Shown here: positions 1-6,173 of the stretch, in pieces
Layout of the letters: each line of letters starts with the position of its first letter
Numbering within the stretch: the first letter of the stretch is position 1
Source: Candidatus Martarchaeota archaeon
GTDB taxonomy: Archaea; Micrarchaeota; Micrarchaeia; Norongarragalinales; UBA8480
Length of the DNA stretch: 8,005 nt
NCBI GenBank assembly: GCA_023474775.1
Contig: JAMCXP010000020.1
Span: 1-8,005 of the forward strand
Reading direction: 5' to 3'
Program-made: the position numbers and the translations under genes
Notes under the pieces: generated by a model
The model's input: the letters and a program-made list of their open reading frames with translations, nothing else
What the model was told of the DNA's origin: nothing
The model's database searches: none

Positions 1-22
1 TATATCTCAAAACGGTGTTGAA

Positions 23-2920
23 TCAACAATTAGTAGTAAAATTGAACGTAATAGTATTATAATAAGTACTAACTGTTTGACCGTTTATTGGATAAATTAA
101 ATTAATTAACAAATTAGGATTTTTTAAATAGAAGGTGTATGTTTTAGAAATTGAGATTAAACCTCCATTCGAGCAGGAAACATTGTAAATATGAGTTCCA
201 TTATCTAAATCCTCAGAAGCGAGGATTTGAGTATTATTAATTGCCGAAATTGAATATAAAACGCCGTCAATATTCAAAAAACAATTGTATGAAGAATCAG
301 GACCTTGCGCTGTAAAATTGAAAATAACCGGCCAATTTTTGGTAAATCCAGGTTGAGTCCAAAGTACGCCATAATTTGTAGGGTTAGATAGAATTATAGA
401 AATCTGCGGAGCGTTCTGAGTAAATGAGTACGTTTGAGAATTGTTGATAACACTAAAAGTATTGCCAGAGCAGTTTATATAATAATTATGATCACCACTA
501 CTTATTGGATTGTTAGAAGTTATTATTGTTTGAGTGTTGTTGTAAACGCTTGAATTACTTCCATAGACAGAACCATCAACATACAAAGCGCATGAATAAG
601 TGGCATCTGGCCCAGTAACATTAAAAGCGAAGTCAGGTTGTGAAATGGTAGTTGTACCACCATTTTCAGGAGTTTGTAATTGTATTAAAAACAGTTCGGT
701 TTTTGGAACAACCGGAATTGAACTAAAAGTACAATTTAAATAACTGAAATTTAAAATAGCAGACGAATAATCAGAGGCTATGCTTGAAATTGAAACATTT
801 GCGGTGGGAAGCACTGCCGTAACCCCGTTTCCAATAAGAGAAGTTGTGATTAAACTACTTGAATTGTAAATATTAAGCATCACTCCCGCGCCAGTTGTTG
901 AAATATCAAAAAGATTATAAGTGTAATTATAAATTGAAAAATTCTGGCCAATACTCAATGTTTGAGGGTTAAACATCAAATAGCAGGATGTTGGTAAGGT
1001 AGAAGAAGTTAAACTCAAACAGCCATATTCATAAGATTTATAGTTGGATTTGTAATTAGTGAAAGCACATAAAACTCCTGATAACTTATTTGTTTGAACC
1101 GAATTGCATTCATTAGAGCCTGTAAAAACGTCAAAAAGATTGTCAGAACCGCAGTTAAGATTACCCCAGCACCCGTTCCTGAACACAGGACCTAAAGTCT
1201 GTCCTGAAGTGCAACTGCAACTAGGATCTTGAGTTTCAAAACCCGCAGGACAACAACCAGGAGTGGCCGTTCCGTTGAAGAAAACCCCGCAACAAGCATC
1301 TGCAGGAGTTCCTACACTCCACCCAGTGTAGCCAAAACCCGTTGGAATGCAAGTGCTTTTTACAACACAAGAAACCCCGTTTATCGTAGCAGTATTGCTT
1401 TGGCCAATATTTCCAAGAGAGCATTCACTAACACTTAAAATCGCTACAGCGCTTGAACCCCCACCGGAAGCATTTAACATTGTCAATCCAGGATTCAATC
1501 CAGTAACCAATCCATTCGAATCAACGGACGCAACAGTATTATTAGCAACACTCCAACTAACATTGTTGGCGTTAAGAAATATTCCATTAATATCAGTGGC
1601 AGTTATGAATAACTGCTGGGTTTGACCGCTTGGAATCGTGGCGTTTGGAGGATATATTTTAAGTATTGGAGGAACTCCCTGCGGAGGAGGGGTGTACTGA
1701 GAATAAGATAAAACGCTTATATTAACTGTAGAATTCAAAAAACCGTAGTTGACATTAATGGAATAATTTCCAGGCGTCTGTCCAACATTGAACAAAACCC
1801 CACTGCCACTAGCCGAATAATACGAAACCTGCCCGTCCATACTGCTCTCAAAATACCCGTATCCAGTACTAACACTCCAACTTGAAAAAACACCTACTCT
1901 TTTTCCAGAAGCTGGCGAAACCCCCCCAGATTGAAAATAAACATCACTTCCAACCAAAGCCCTTACAGTTGAGGGAGCAACTGAAAAATTAGTTATATTC
2001 ATAACATTAACACTAGCCAATCCAAGCCAAGGAGTAACAGAAGCTGTAACAAGAAAACTCCCAGAATAATTAGAAGGAATGCAAGCTAAGCCATTGCTTG
2101 AAACGTTAATTGAAGAATCATTAGAACCCCACAAAACACCCGTAGCAGGTATTTGAGAGTTTATCGAAGTTGTTTGATTGGCTCTGAATTGATAGCAGCC
2201 AGGAGACACTGAAATGCTGGAAGGCGAAACGACAACGCCAGTTATAGTATAAGGCATTGCTATGCAATCATCGCTTTGAGAAGCGCTGTTGGCATTGCAT
2301 TCATACCCACTCTGGCAGTTCACCGCATTCGAATCAGACAAAGTGCAGTTTTGAGCGCTTCCCACACATGAATAATCGTAATTTGTTCCAGAAGTAGAAG
2401 AGCACGTTACATTGTGAATTGAAAAAGTCTGAGGAGAGTTTGGAATGTCACAACACTCCTGGTAAAGACTAACAGGAGTTCCCTGCAAGCTGCAAGTTGT
2501 GGAATTTGCTATTTGATATCCTGCCGGACAGGAAGCTGAATCGTTGCTCAAGCAGCCAGCGTCAATATAATTGCTGCAATTATTCGTTCCACCTAAAAGA
2601 AAACTTAAAAAACCGCAGTTTGAATTACCGGTTGAACTGAAACTAGAAGGGCAGGTGTTCGGAATGCTTAATTGAAGATTAAGTGAAAAACCGCACCCAG
2701 CATTTATTGTTTTAACGCAATTCAAGTCAGTTCCAACAACAGTCGGTGTTTGAGATCCCGCCGACTGCTGGCTGCAGGATATTCCGGAGTTCAAACAATC
2801 TGAAGGGCAGGACGGATTTTGAGAAGGCGAAGAACAGACAGTTCTAGACTTTGAAAAACCAGGCAGTAAAACTAAAACAATTAAAACAAACAAAAATCCT
2901 AAAAAGATGGCTTTATTCAT
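23..2920 (-). CDS. Large secreted Cys-rich surface protein with Ig-like domains
   Basis: The 965-residue product starts with a signal peptide (MNKAI then a hydrophobic run to about residue 23) and shows no C-terminal membrane anchor. Cys-rich region I (27-221) has 20 Cys, including a CC pair at 156-157. Two Ig-like segments follow (about 224-308 and 309-405), then a Pro-rich linker (411-418) and a clear bacterial Ig-like group 2 (Big_2) type domain (419-499), with the typical VSW...ASVDSNGLVTGL pattern. Cys-rich region II (500-646) has 15 Cys, with CC at 543-544 and 556-557. The C-terminus holds two related Ig-like repeats and a third that is cut short. More than 30 N-x-S/T sequons suggest heavy N-glycosylation. 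ATG overlaps the stop of the upstream gene (ATGA) and is preceded by GGTGAT at 6 bases, which fixes the start. A role in the cell envelope or attachment is inferred from architecture; no specific family is recognised for the Cys-rich parts. Confidence 0.85.
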   Translation of the reverse strand: MNKAIFLGFLFVLIVLVLLPGFSKSRTVCSSPSQNPSCPSDCLNSGISCSQQSAGSQTPTVVGTDLNCVKTINAGCGFSLNLQLSIPNTCPSSFSSTGNSNCGFLSFLLGGTNNCSNYIDAGCLSNDSASCPAGYQIANSTTCSLQGTPVSLYQECCDIPNSPQTFSIHNVTCSSTSGTNYDYSCVGSAQNCTLSDSNAVNCQSGYECNANSASQSDDCIAMPYTITGVVVSPSSISVSPGCYQFRANQTTSINSQIPATGVLWGSNDSSINVSSNGLACIPSNYSGSFLVTASVTPWLGLASVNVMNITNFSVAPSTVRALVGSDVYFQSGGVSPASGKRVGVFSSWSVSTGYGYFESSMDGQVSYYSASGSGVLFNVGQTPGNYSINVNYGFLNSTVNISVLSYSQYTPPPQGVPPILKIYPPNATIPSGQTQQLFITATDINGIFLNANNVSWSVANNTVASVDSNGLVTGLNPGLTMLNASGGGSSAVAILSVSECSLGNIGQSNTATINGVSCVVKSTCIPTGFGYTGWSVGTPADACCGVFFNGTATPGCCPAGFETQDPSCSCTSGQTLGPVFRNGCWGNLNCGSDNLFDVFTGSNECNSVQTNKLSGVLCAFTNYKSNYKSYEYGCLSLTSSTLPTSCYLMFNPQTLSIGQNFSIYNYTYNLFDISTTGAGVMLNIYNSSSLITTSLIGNGVTAVLPTANVSISSIASDYSSAILNFSYLNCTFSSIPVVPKTELFLIQLQTPENGGTTTISQPDFAFNVTGPDATYSCALYVDGSVYGSNSSVYNNTQTIITSNNPISSGDHNYYINCSGNTFSVINNSQTYSFTQNAPQISIILSNPTNYGVLWTQPGFTKNWPVIFNFTAQGPDSSYNCFLNIDGVLYSISAINNTQILASEDLDNGTHIYNVSCSNGGLISISKTYTFYLKNPNLLINLIYPINGQTVSTYYNTITFNFTTNC
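26..700 (-). repeat. Three C-terminal Ig-like protein repeats, last one incomplete
   Basis: These are protein-level repeats of about 97 residues in the large surface protein: residues 741-838, 839-935 and 936-965. Repeats 1 and 2 share a strand pattern ending FNVT or FNFT, then GPD-x-x-Y-x-C-x-L-x-x-DG (GPD at 770 and 873), an NNTQ motif, an N-C-S or V-S-C-S segment and a closing T-Y-S/T-F strand. Repeat 3 keeps the opening (INLIYPINGQTV, then ITFNFT) but stops after Cys965, at about one third of the unit length. The DNA copies have diverged, so this is an old domain duplication, not a recent tandem repeat. Confidence 0.75.
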
Positions 2921-4050
2921 TTAGTTATCACCGGAATAAAATACTTAGTGCAATAACTCCCCTGTGAACAGTCAAAAGGATTGGAAGTTGAAAAAGTCAA
3001 GCTTAAAAAAGCAATAGAGGTGAAAGTTACTTGCGGTACGAAGACTGTTAAATTTAACTGACCGTTGCTCAAAACATTATTATAAACATGATTCAACCCG
3101 GAGTACCAATCAGCAATGCTGTTATCGTTTGAATCCACAAGCCCATTCAAATACAAACTTCCAGTCGGCAAGGGTAAATTATTTGAAGTTAAGCTTCCAT
3201 AAAGATAAATAGGAATACAATTGTTTGAAGCTGAAAAACTGTTGTCAGGAGAGTAAACGCAAGGATAAAAGTTAACTTTGCTGGCATTTGAATTACCCGC
3301 CATAATAATAGGATTTAAAGAATTAAAAGTACTGTTCTTCAAAATGGTTAAAACATTGAAATTTGAATCATTAATATCAATACTTGAAGCGTTTAAAGCC
3401 ATTATAGCGTCAATAGTATTATTTGTTTTACCAGGGTTGGTCGAATTCAAAGTAGCTCCGTTAAAGCTTAAAGGCCCTTGAAAATTAAACAATACGGAAT
3501 AAGTATTTCCGTTAAAAATAAGAGGCGCTGAAGGAGTAACTATGTTCAACGTTCCATTAAAATAACTTGTACAGTTGGATGAATTGCCAAAAAATTGAGC
3601 GTAGCTTGAAGTGTATATATTTCCATTGAAATTCAGACAATTGCTATTCACAGTGAGATTCGTAGCGTTTATATTGCCATAAATGCTGACATAATTCCCA
3701 AGTATAAGCAGCCTGCCATTTACAGTATAATTCCCAGACAAGGTTAGGTTATTGTTACTTGCATTAAGAAAAACACTGCAATTAGAAAAAGTGTGGTTAC
3801 TATCATTATAAGAAGACGTAAAATCAGTTTCATTGTAATTATTTCCAAGCACAATAGAATTTATAACATCAGACCCATTGCAAAAACTTGTTAAAATGTT
3901 ATTTGAGTTATAAAAATTATTAAAACTTGTTAAAGTGTTATTTGATTTAGAAACATTATTAAAAGAAGCATTGTTTAGGTATGAAAATATGAAAACAATC
4001 AATATAAAAAACAATAACTTAAAATTCGCAGAATATTTCATACCAACCAT
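2917..4050 (-). CDS. Secreted Asn-rich surface protein, probably beta-helix-like
   Basis: The 377-residue product is extremely rich in Asn, Ser and Thr. It has a hydrophobic N-terminal signal or anchor (residues about 11-25: LLFFILIVFIF) and no C-terminal membrane segment. The middle (about 90-250) is a series of short strands of the kind N-G-N-I, N-L-T-V, L-N-F-N-G-N, which resembles the rungs of pectin-lyase-like right-handed beta-helix proteins. This is a guess from pattern, not a recognised family. N-x-S/T sequons are abundant. The N-terminal part carries a 13-residue tandem repeat. A Cys pair sits near the end (C361, C367). The first ATG (4050) is preferred because a TATA-like box lies 23-30 bases upstream, fitting a leaderless transcript; an in-frame ATG three codons later (4041) is the alternative. 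It is the first gene of a two-gene unit with the larger Cys-rich surface protein, so both are probably exported and act together at the cell surface. Confidence 0.8.
   Translation of the reverse strand: MVGMKYSANFKLLFFILIVFIFSYLNNASFNNVSKSNNTLTSFNNFYNSNNILTSFCNGSDVINSIVLGNNYNETDFTSSYNDSNHTFSNCSVFLNASNNNLTLSGNYTVNGRLLILGNYVSIYGNINATNLTVNSNCLNFNGNIYTSSYAQFFGNSSNCTSYFNGTLNIVTPSAPLIFNGNTYSVLFNFQGPLSFNGATLNSTNPGKTNNTIDAIMALNASSIDINDSNFNVLTILKNSTFNSLNPIIMAGNSNASKVNFYPCVYSPDNSFSASNNCIPIYLYGSLTSNNLPLPTGSLYLNGLVDSNDNSIADWYSGLNHVYNNVLSNGQLNLTVFVPQVTFTSIAFLSLTFSTSNPFDCSQGSYCTKYFIPVITK
2927..2932 (-). promoter_or_regulatory. Shine-Dalgarno site GGTGAT for the Cys-rich surface gene
   Basis: GGTGAT lies 6 bases before the ATG at 2920, inside the last codons of the upstream gene. 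It matches the complement of the conserved 3' end of archaeal 16S rRNA (GGAGGTGAT). With the ATGA overlap it indicates coupled translation of the two surface genes. Confidence 0.75.
3883..3964 (-). repeat. 39-base tandem repeat (about 2.1 copies) in the Asn-rich surface gene
   Basis: A 24-base block at 3883-3906 recurs at 3922-3945 with one mismatch, and the flanking ATTATTAAAA at 3916-3925 recurs at 3955-3964, all at a 39-base offset. The period is 13 codons, so the frame is kept. It encodes the repeated S-N-N-(T/I)-L-T-S-F motif at about residues 36-56. High DNA identity indicates a recent slippage-type duplication. Confidence 0.85.
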
Positions 4051-4072
4051 TAAAAATATTTAATTATAACAA

Positions 4073-4080
4073 TTTAAAAA
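4073..4080 (-). promoter_or_regulatory. TATA-like box for the two-gene surface-protein unit
   Basis: On the minus strand TTTTTAAA lies 30 to 23 bases before the ATG at 4050. That is the distance expected for an archaeal promoter whose transcript begins at or next to the start codon. No Shine-Dalgarno site precedes this ATG. The surrounding 64-base gap (4051-4114) holds nothing else recognisable. Confidence 0.5.
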
Positions 4081-4114
4081 TCTTTCCTTAATCATTATAT
4101 TTGCACTTTTAAAA

Positions 4115-4609
4115 TCATGGAATTTGAATTCCGGAAAAACTCGGAATCGAAGCGTTGCTCTTAGGTGAAGGCAGAGGCTGTAGGGTTACAGTTAAAGCAG
4201 CATCGCCTTCAACATTCAAGTCAGTGATGTTCTCTGCGAAACCAGCGCTTGAAACTTTTATTAAAACAAGCCCTTTTGAAACCGTGAAAACATTAAAACT
4301 TCCTTCAGAAACAGTTTTTGTCAGGGAAACCGCCCCTTGAAAAACGCTTACCTGCGCTGTCGACGGACCTGAAATAGAAAGAGTCAAATCAAATTTTTGA
4401 ACCGGACTCCTAAAAACAAGCCCAAATGCCAGTAGAATAATTATTAATATAATCAAAAACACAGGAAAGCTCGGGATTCTCCTGTTTTCAATAGGATGAA
4501 CGAAAAACTCGTAGACCGGAATTTTAATCTTCTCGAAAAAATCCATCAAACCATAATACTTGTCTTCAAGAGTGAAGTACGCCTTCAACAACGAACCTTG
4601 AATACTCAT
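4115..4609 (-). CDS. Single-pass membrane protein with extracytoplasmic beta domain
   Basis: The product is 164 residues from the preferred ATG at 4609 (MSIQGSLLKAYFTLEDKYYG). The frame also opens at a TTG at 4627, but a promoter-like element sits 24-38 bases before the ATG, favouring ATG. Residues about 1-45 form a charged, amphipathic, presumably cytoplasmic segment. Residues about 46-66 are a strong membrane span (PSFPVF then an Ile/Leu run) preceded by ENRR, which by the positive-inside rule puts the C-terminus outside. Residues about 72-145 read as one small beta-sandwich domain (DLTLSISGP, A-x-V-S-V, then G-x-V-L-I-K-V-S-S-A-G-F and L-T-V-T-L), like PEGA or carboxypeptidase-regulatory-like folds. 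A Pro/Ser-rich tail follows. Two sequons occur (NIT, NAS). Its position 64 bases upstream of the surface operon suggests a cell-envelope role; no specific function is recognised. Confidence 0.7.
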   Translation of the reverse strand: MSIQGSLLKAYFTLEDKYYGLMDFFEKIKIPVYEFFVHPIENRRIPSFPVFLIILIIILLAFGLVFRSPVQKFDLTLSISGPSTAQVSVFQGAVSLTKTVSEGSFNVFTVSKGLVLIKVSSAGFAENITDLNVEGDAALTVTLQPLPSPKSNASIPSFSGIQIP

Positions 4610-4632
4610 AAAAAATGATTTAAACAATAAGA

Positions 4633-4647
4633 ATTAAAAAACTATTC
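4633..4647 (-). promoter_or_regulatory. Promoter element GAATAGTTTTTTAAT ahead of the membrane-protein gene
   Basis: This 15-base motif, 24-38 bases before the ATG at 4609, is identical to one ahead of the NAC gene (5094-5108). The T-run/TTAAT part fits a TATA box and GAATAG a BRE-like upstream part. The rest of the 128-base gap between the two genes (4610-4737) contains a second TATA-like run (TTTTATATAT on the minus strand, near 4678-4687) that could be an alternative promoter with a longer leader. Nothing else is clear in the gap. Confidence 0.5.
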
Positions 4648-4737
4648 TATTTTTTTGATAATCAAAACACTCCACGAATATATAAAATGTTAGTCTATAA
4701 CCACAATTACATCGGTAGAGCAAACGCTTGACAAACA

Positions 4738-5064
4738 TTACCCCTTGAGCTTCAATATAGCTTTTGCGATATCCCCGTTCTCCTCTTTCAAAACTTTTTC
4801 AGCAGTCTTCAAATCCACTCCAGTGCTTTCAGATACAAGCTGCGCGTCGCTCTTTTCCTTTCCGCCCTTCTCAGACTCCTCAACCGTTCCAGTAACCTGA
4901 AACATTCTCGTTCCCTGCATGTCAACCAAAACAACGTTAGGGTTTGATATTATCGTCTCTCCCCCGTCTTTAAGCTGAATTATAACCCTTGAAGCCGGAA
5001 TCTCCTGATTCTTTATGCCAAACTGGTCCATCATCTTCTTTATCTGATTTGGATTGAAGTTCAT
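4738..5064 (-). CDS. nac: Archaeal nascent polypeptide-associated complex protein (NAC)
   Basis: The 108-residue product matches archaeal NAC in length and layout. In Archaea this protein forms a homodimer that binds ribosomes and contacts emerging nascent chains. The N-terminus (NPNQIKKMMDQFGIK) is the usual Met-rich ribosome-proximal segment. The NAC domain covers about residues 20-62 (SRVIIQLKDG, then IISNPNVVLVDMQGTRMFQVTG). After a short charged linker (EESEKGGKEK), residues about 72-107 form the UBA-type three-helix domain (AQLVSESTGVDLKTAEKVL, then NGDIAKAILKL). ATG at 5064 has no Shine-Dalgarno site but has a TATA-like element 30-44 bases upstream, so a short-leader transcript is likely. 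It is divergent from archease. Confidence 0.95.
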   Translation of the reverse strand: MNFNPNQIKKMMDQFGIKNQEIPASRVIIQLKDGGETIISNPNVVLVDMQGTRMFQVTGTVEESEKGGKEKSDAQLVSESTGVDLKTAEKVLKEENGDIAKAILKLKG

Positions 5065-5071
5065 TTTAATC

Positions 5072-5083
5072 GAATAGTTTAAA
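5072..5083 (+). promoter_or_regulatory. Possible archease promoter GAATAGTTTAAA
   Basis: On the plus strand GAATAGTTTAAA repeats the first nine bases of the NAC and membrane-gene motif in inverted orientation. It ends 47 bases before the archease ATG. If TTTAAA is the TATA box, transcription would start near 5105, giving a leader of about 25 bases. The competing candidate is the TTAAAAAA run at 5095-5102, which would give a very short leader. Confidence 0.35.
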
Positions 5084-5093
5084 TCAGAAAAGG

Positions 5094-5108
5094 ATTAAAA
5101 AACTATTC
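5094..5108 (-). promoter_or_regulatory. Promoter element GAATAGTTTTTTAAT ahead of the NAC gene
   Basis: On the minus strand this lies 30-44 bases before the NAC ATG and is an exact copy of the 15-base motif before the membrane-protein gene. The T-run/TTAAT core is a plausible TATA box, placing the transcription start a few bases before ATG. Confidence 0.5.
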
Positions 5109-5130
5109 AATGACAAAACAGTGAGTAAAA

Positions 5131-5553
5131 ATGAAAAGAAAAATAAAATTCAGGTTTCTTGAACACAAGAGCGACGTTCTATTCAGGGCGTTTGGAAAAA
5201 ACTTGAAAGAATTAACAGAAAACTCCGCAGAGGCAATGCTTTTCACGATTTCAAAGACAGATAGGATAAGGCCAGACAAAAAGATAAGAATTCACGTCAA
5301 ATCAAGCGATGTTGAAAGCCTTTTCATAGACACTCTAAACCTCGTGCTGGCAAAGAGCGACGCTGAAGAGGTTTTCTTCAAGAAAATAAGCATAGAAAAG
5401 CTTGACGCTGAAAGACATGAGCTGACTGCAACGTGTTTTGGCGCGAGCCAAACACCTGAATTTGGAAAAACAGCTGTCAAAGCCGCCACCTTCCACGAGT
5501 TTGAGCTTAGGAAAGGGATAAAGATGAGCGTCAGGATTCTGCTGGACATCTAA
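5131..5553 (+). CDS. Archease, RtcB RNA ligase activator
   Basis: The 140-residue product has the usual archease length. Archease helps the RtcB tRNA-splicing/RNA-repair ligase take up GMP through several turnovers and acts in the cytoplasm; RtcB is not in this window. Visible family motifs are F-x-x-L-E-H-K-S-D-V at residues 7-16 (usually EHTADI), the N-S-A-E-A-M helix near 31-36, V-x-S-x-D-V-E-S-L at about 56-64, the VKAATFH motif at 116-122, and the C-terminal ILLDI with acidic D139, which in the family belongs to the metal-binding site. The helix that often reads W-L-N-E-L-L is here D-T-L-N-L-V-L, so the usual Trp is absent. The ATG at 5131 has only a weak GTGAG before it. The gene converges on the nucleotidyltransferase gene with 5 bases between stop codons. 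Confidence 0.93.
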   Translation: MKRKIKFRFLEHKSDVLFRAFGKNLKELTENSAEAMLFTISKTDRIRPDKKIRIHVKSSDVESLFIDTLNLVLAKSDAEEVFFKKISIEKLDAERHELTATCFGASQTPEFGKTAVKAATFHEFELRKGIKMSVRILLDI

Positions 5554-5558
5554 CATGT

Positions 5559-6173
5559 TTATTTTACTATTCTCATGAGCGGGTTTACGATTCCTTCTTT
5601 CTTTAGGCTTGAAAGCTTTTTTAACAGGTTTTTTTCAATCTCCCTTCCTTTTACCTGCGCTTTATACTCTGAGATTATGGCACTCCAATTCAGGCCGGTT
5701 TGCTGCAGTGTTATCAGGTCCTCGTAGTCTCTTGGAAAGGGCCTGCTGGTTATTGCCTTGAAGAGGTAGATGTCCTCTTTTGAAGCAAGGAACACTGAAA
5801 GCAGGTTATAGTCATTATATTTTTCTGCCCTGGCCTTCATTCTGTTGCTCAACGTCAGCCCTCCCATCACTGTCCGCGTGAAAAGGTCGAATTGAAGACC
5901 TTGACTGTTTATAAGAATGTCTTTTGCTTTAAGGTCAAGCTCGTGAGAGCCTGGAAACAGTTCTTCCAAACCTATTTCTGTCAAAGCTCTGAACAGCGCC
6001 TGCTCGCTTGATTCTTCTTCGAACAACATATCAACATCTTTGGTTGACGGTTTGAGGTTTCTAAACGTCATCGCGCACCCTCCTATTAGAAAGAACCTTA
6101 TCTTTTTATGCAGTGCTTTTGAAGCTTTTTTGAATACCGACTCGATGTCCGCTTTTGAGTATTGTTCATTCAT
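5559..6173 (-). CDS. Nucleotidyltransferase, probable toxin-like partner of the HTH protein
   Basis: The 204-residue product has the core of the DNA polymerase beta-type nucleotidyltransferase fold: F-F-L-I-G-G-C-A-M at residues 27-35, then T-K-D-V-D-M-L-F with the metal-binding acidic pair D46 and D48, and a third acidic residue in Q-F-D-L-F (D96). After it comes K-E-D-I-Y-L-F-K-A (132-140) and R-P-F-P-R-D-Y-E-D-L (144-153). This K...R-x-x-RD-x-x-DL arrangement is typical of AbiEii and DUF6036-like nucleotidyltransferases. In characterised relatives such enzymes act as toxins, for example by adding nucleotides to tRNA ends (MenT); the substrate here is unknown. All three acidic residues are present, so it looks active. 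ATG at 6173 overlaps the upstream gene by 8 bases, with GGTGA 6 bases before it, so it is translated together with its partner. Confidence 0.8.
   Translation of the reverse strand: MNEQYSKADIESVFKKASKALHKKIRFFLIGGCAMTFRNLKPSTKDVDMLFEEESSEQALFRALTEIGLEELFPGSHELDLKAKDILINSQGLQFDLFTRTVMGGLTLSNRMKARAEKYNDYNLLSVFLASKEDIYLFKAITSRPFPRDYEDLITLQQTGLNWSAIISEYKAQVKGREIEKNLLKKLSSLKKEGIVNPLMRIVK

Noticed and set aside
23..25. TGA at the end of the large surface gene as evidence of a reassigned stop codon.
   Set aside because: Three other genes here also end in TGA at sensible places (2917, 4115 and 6166), so general reassignment is unsupported.
1229..1625. Open frames on both strands inside the Cys-rich surface gene.
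   Set aside because: They are antisense or shifted readings of a low-stop coding region, with no recognisable motifs or start signals.
4610..4627. Upstream TTG start adding six residues to the membrane protein.
   Set aside because: The promoter-like element is correctly placed for the ATG at 4609, and there is no ribosome binding site before the TTG.
4676..4690. Plus-strand TATA box (ATATATAAAAT) for an RNA antisense to the NAC 3' end.
   Set aside because: The run is AT-only and nearly symmetric, and no RNA structure or open frame of interest follows it.
4694..4745. tRNA-like 5' half on the plus strand: CGGTAGAGC followed by a TTGACAA loop resembling a Val (GAC) anticodon loop.
   Set aside because: The D-stem has no matching 5' half, the anticodon stem has two mismatches, no T-arm or acceptor pairing is found, and the sequence runs into the NAC coding region.
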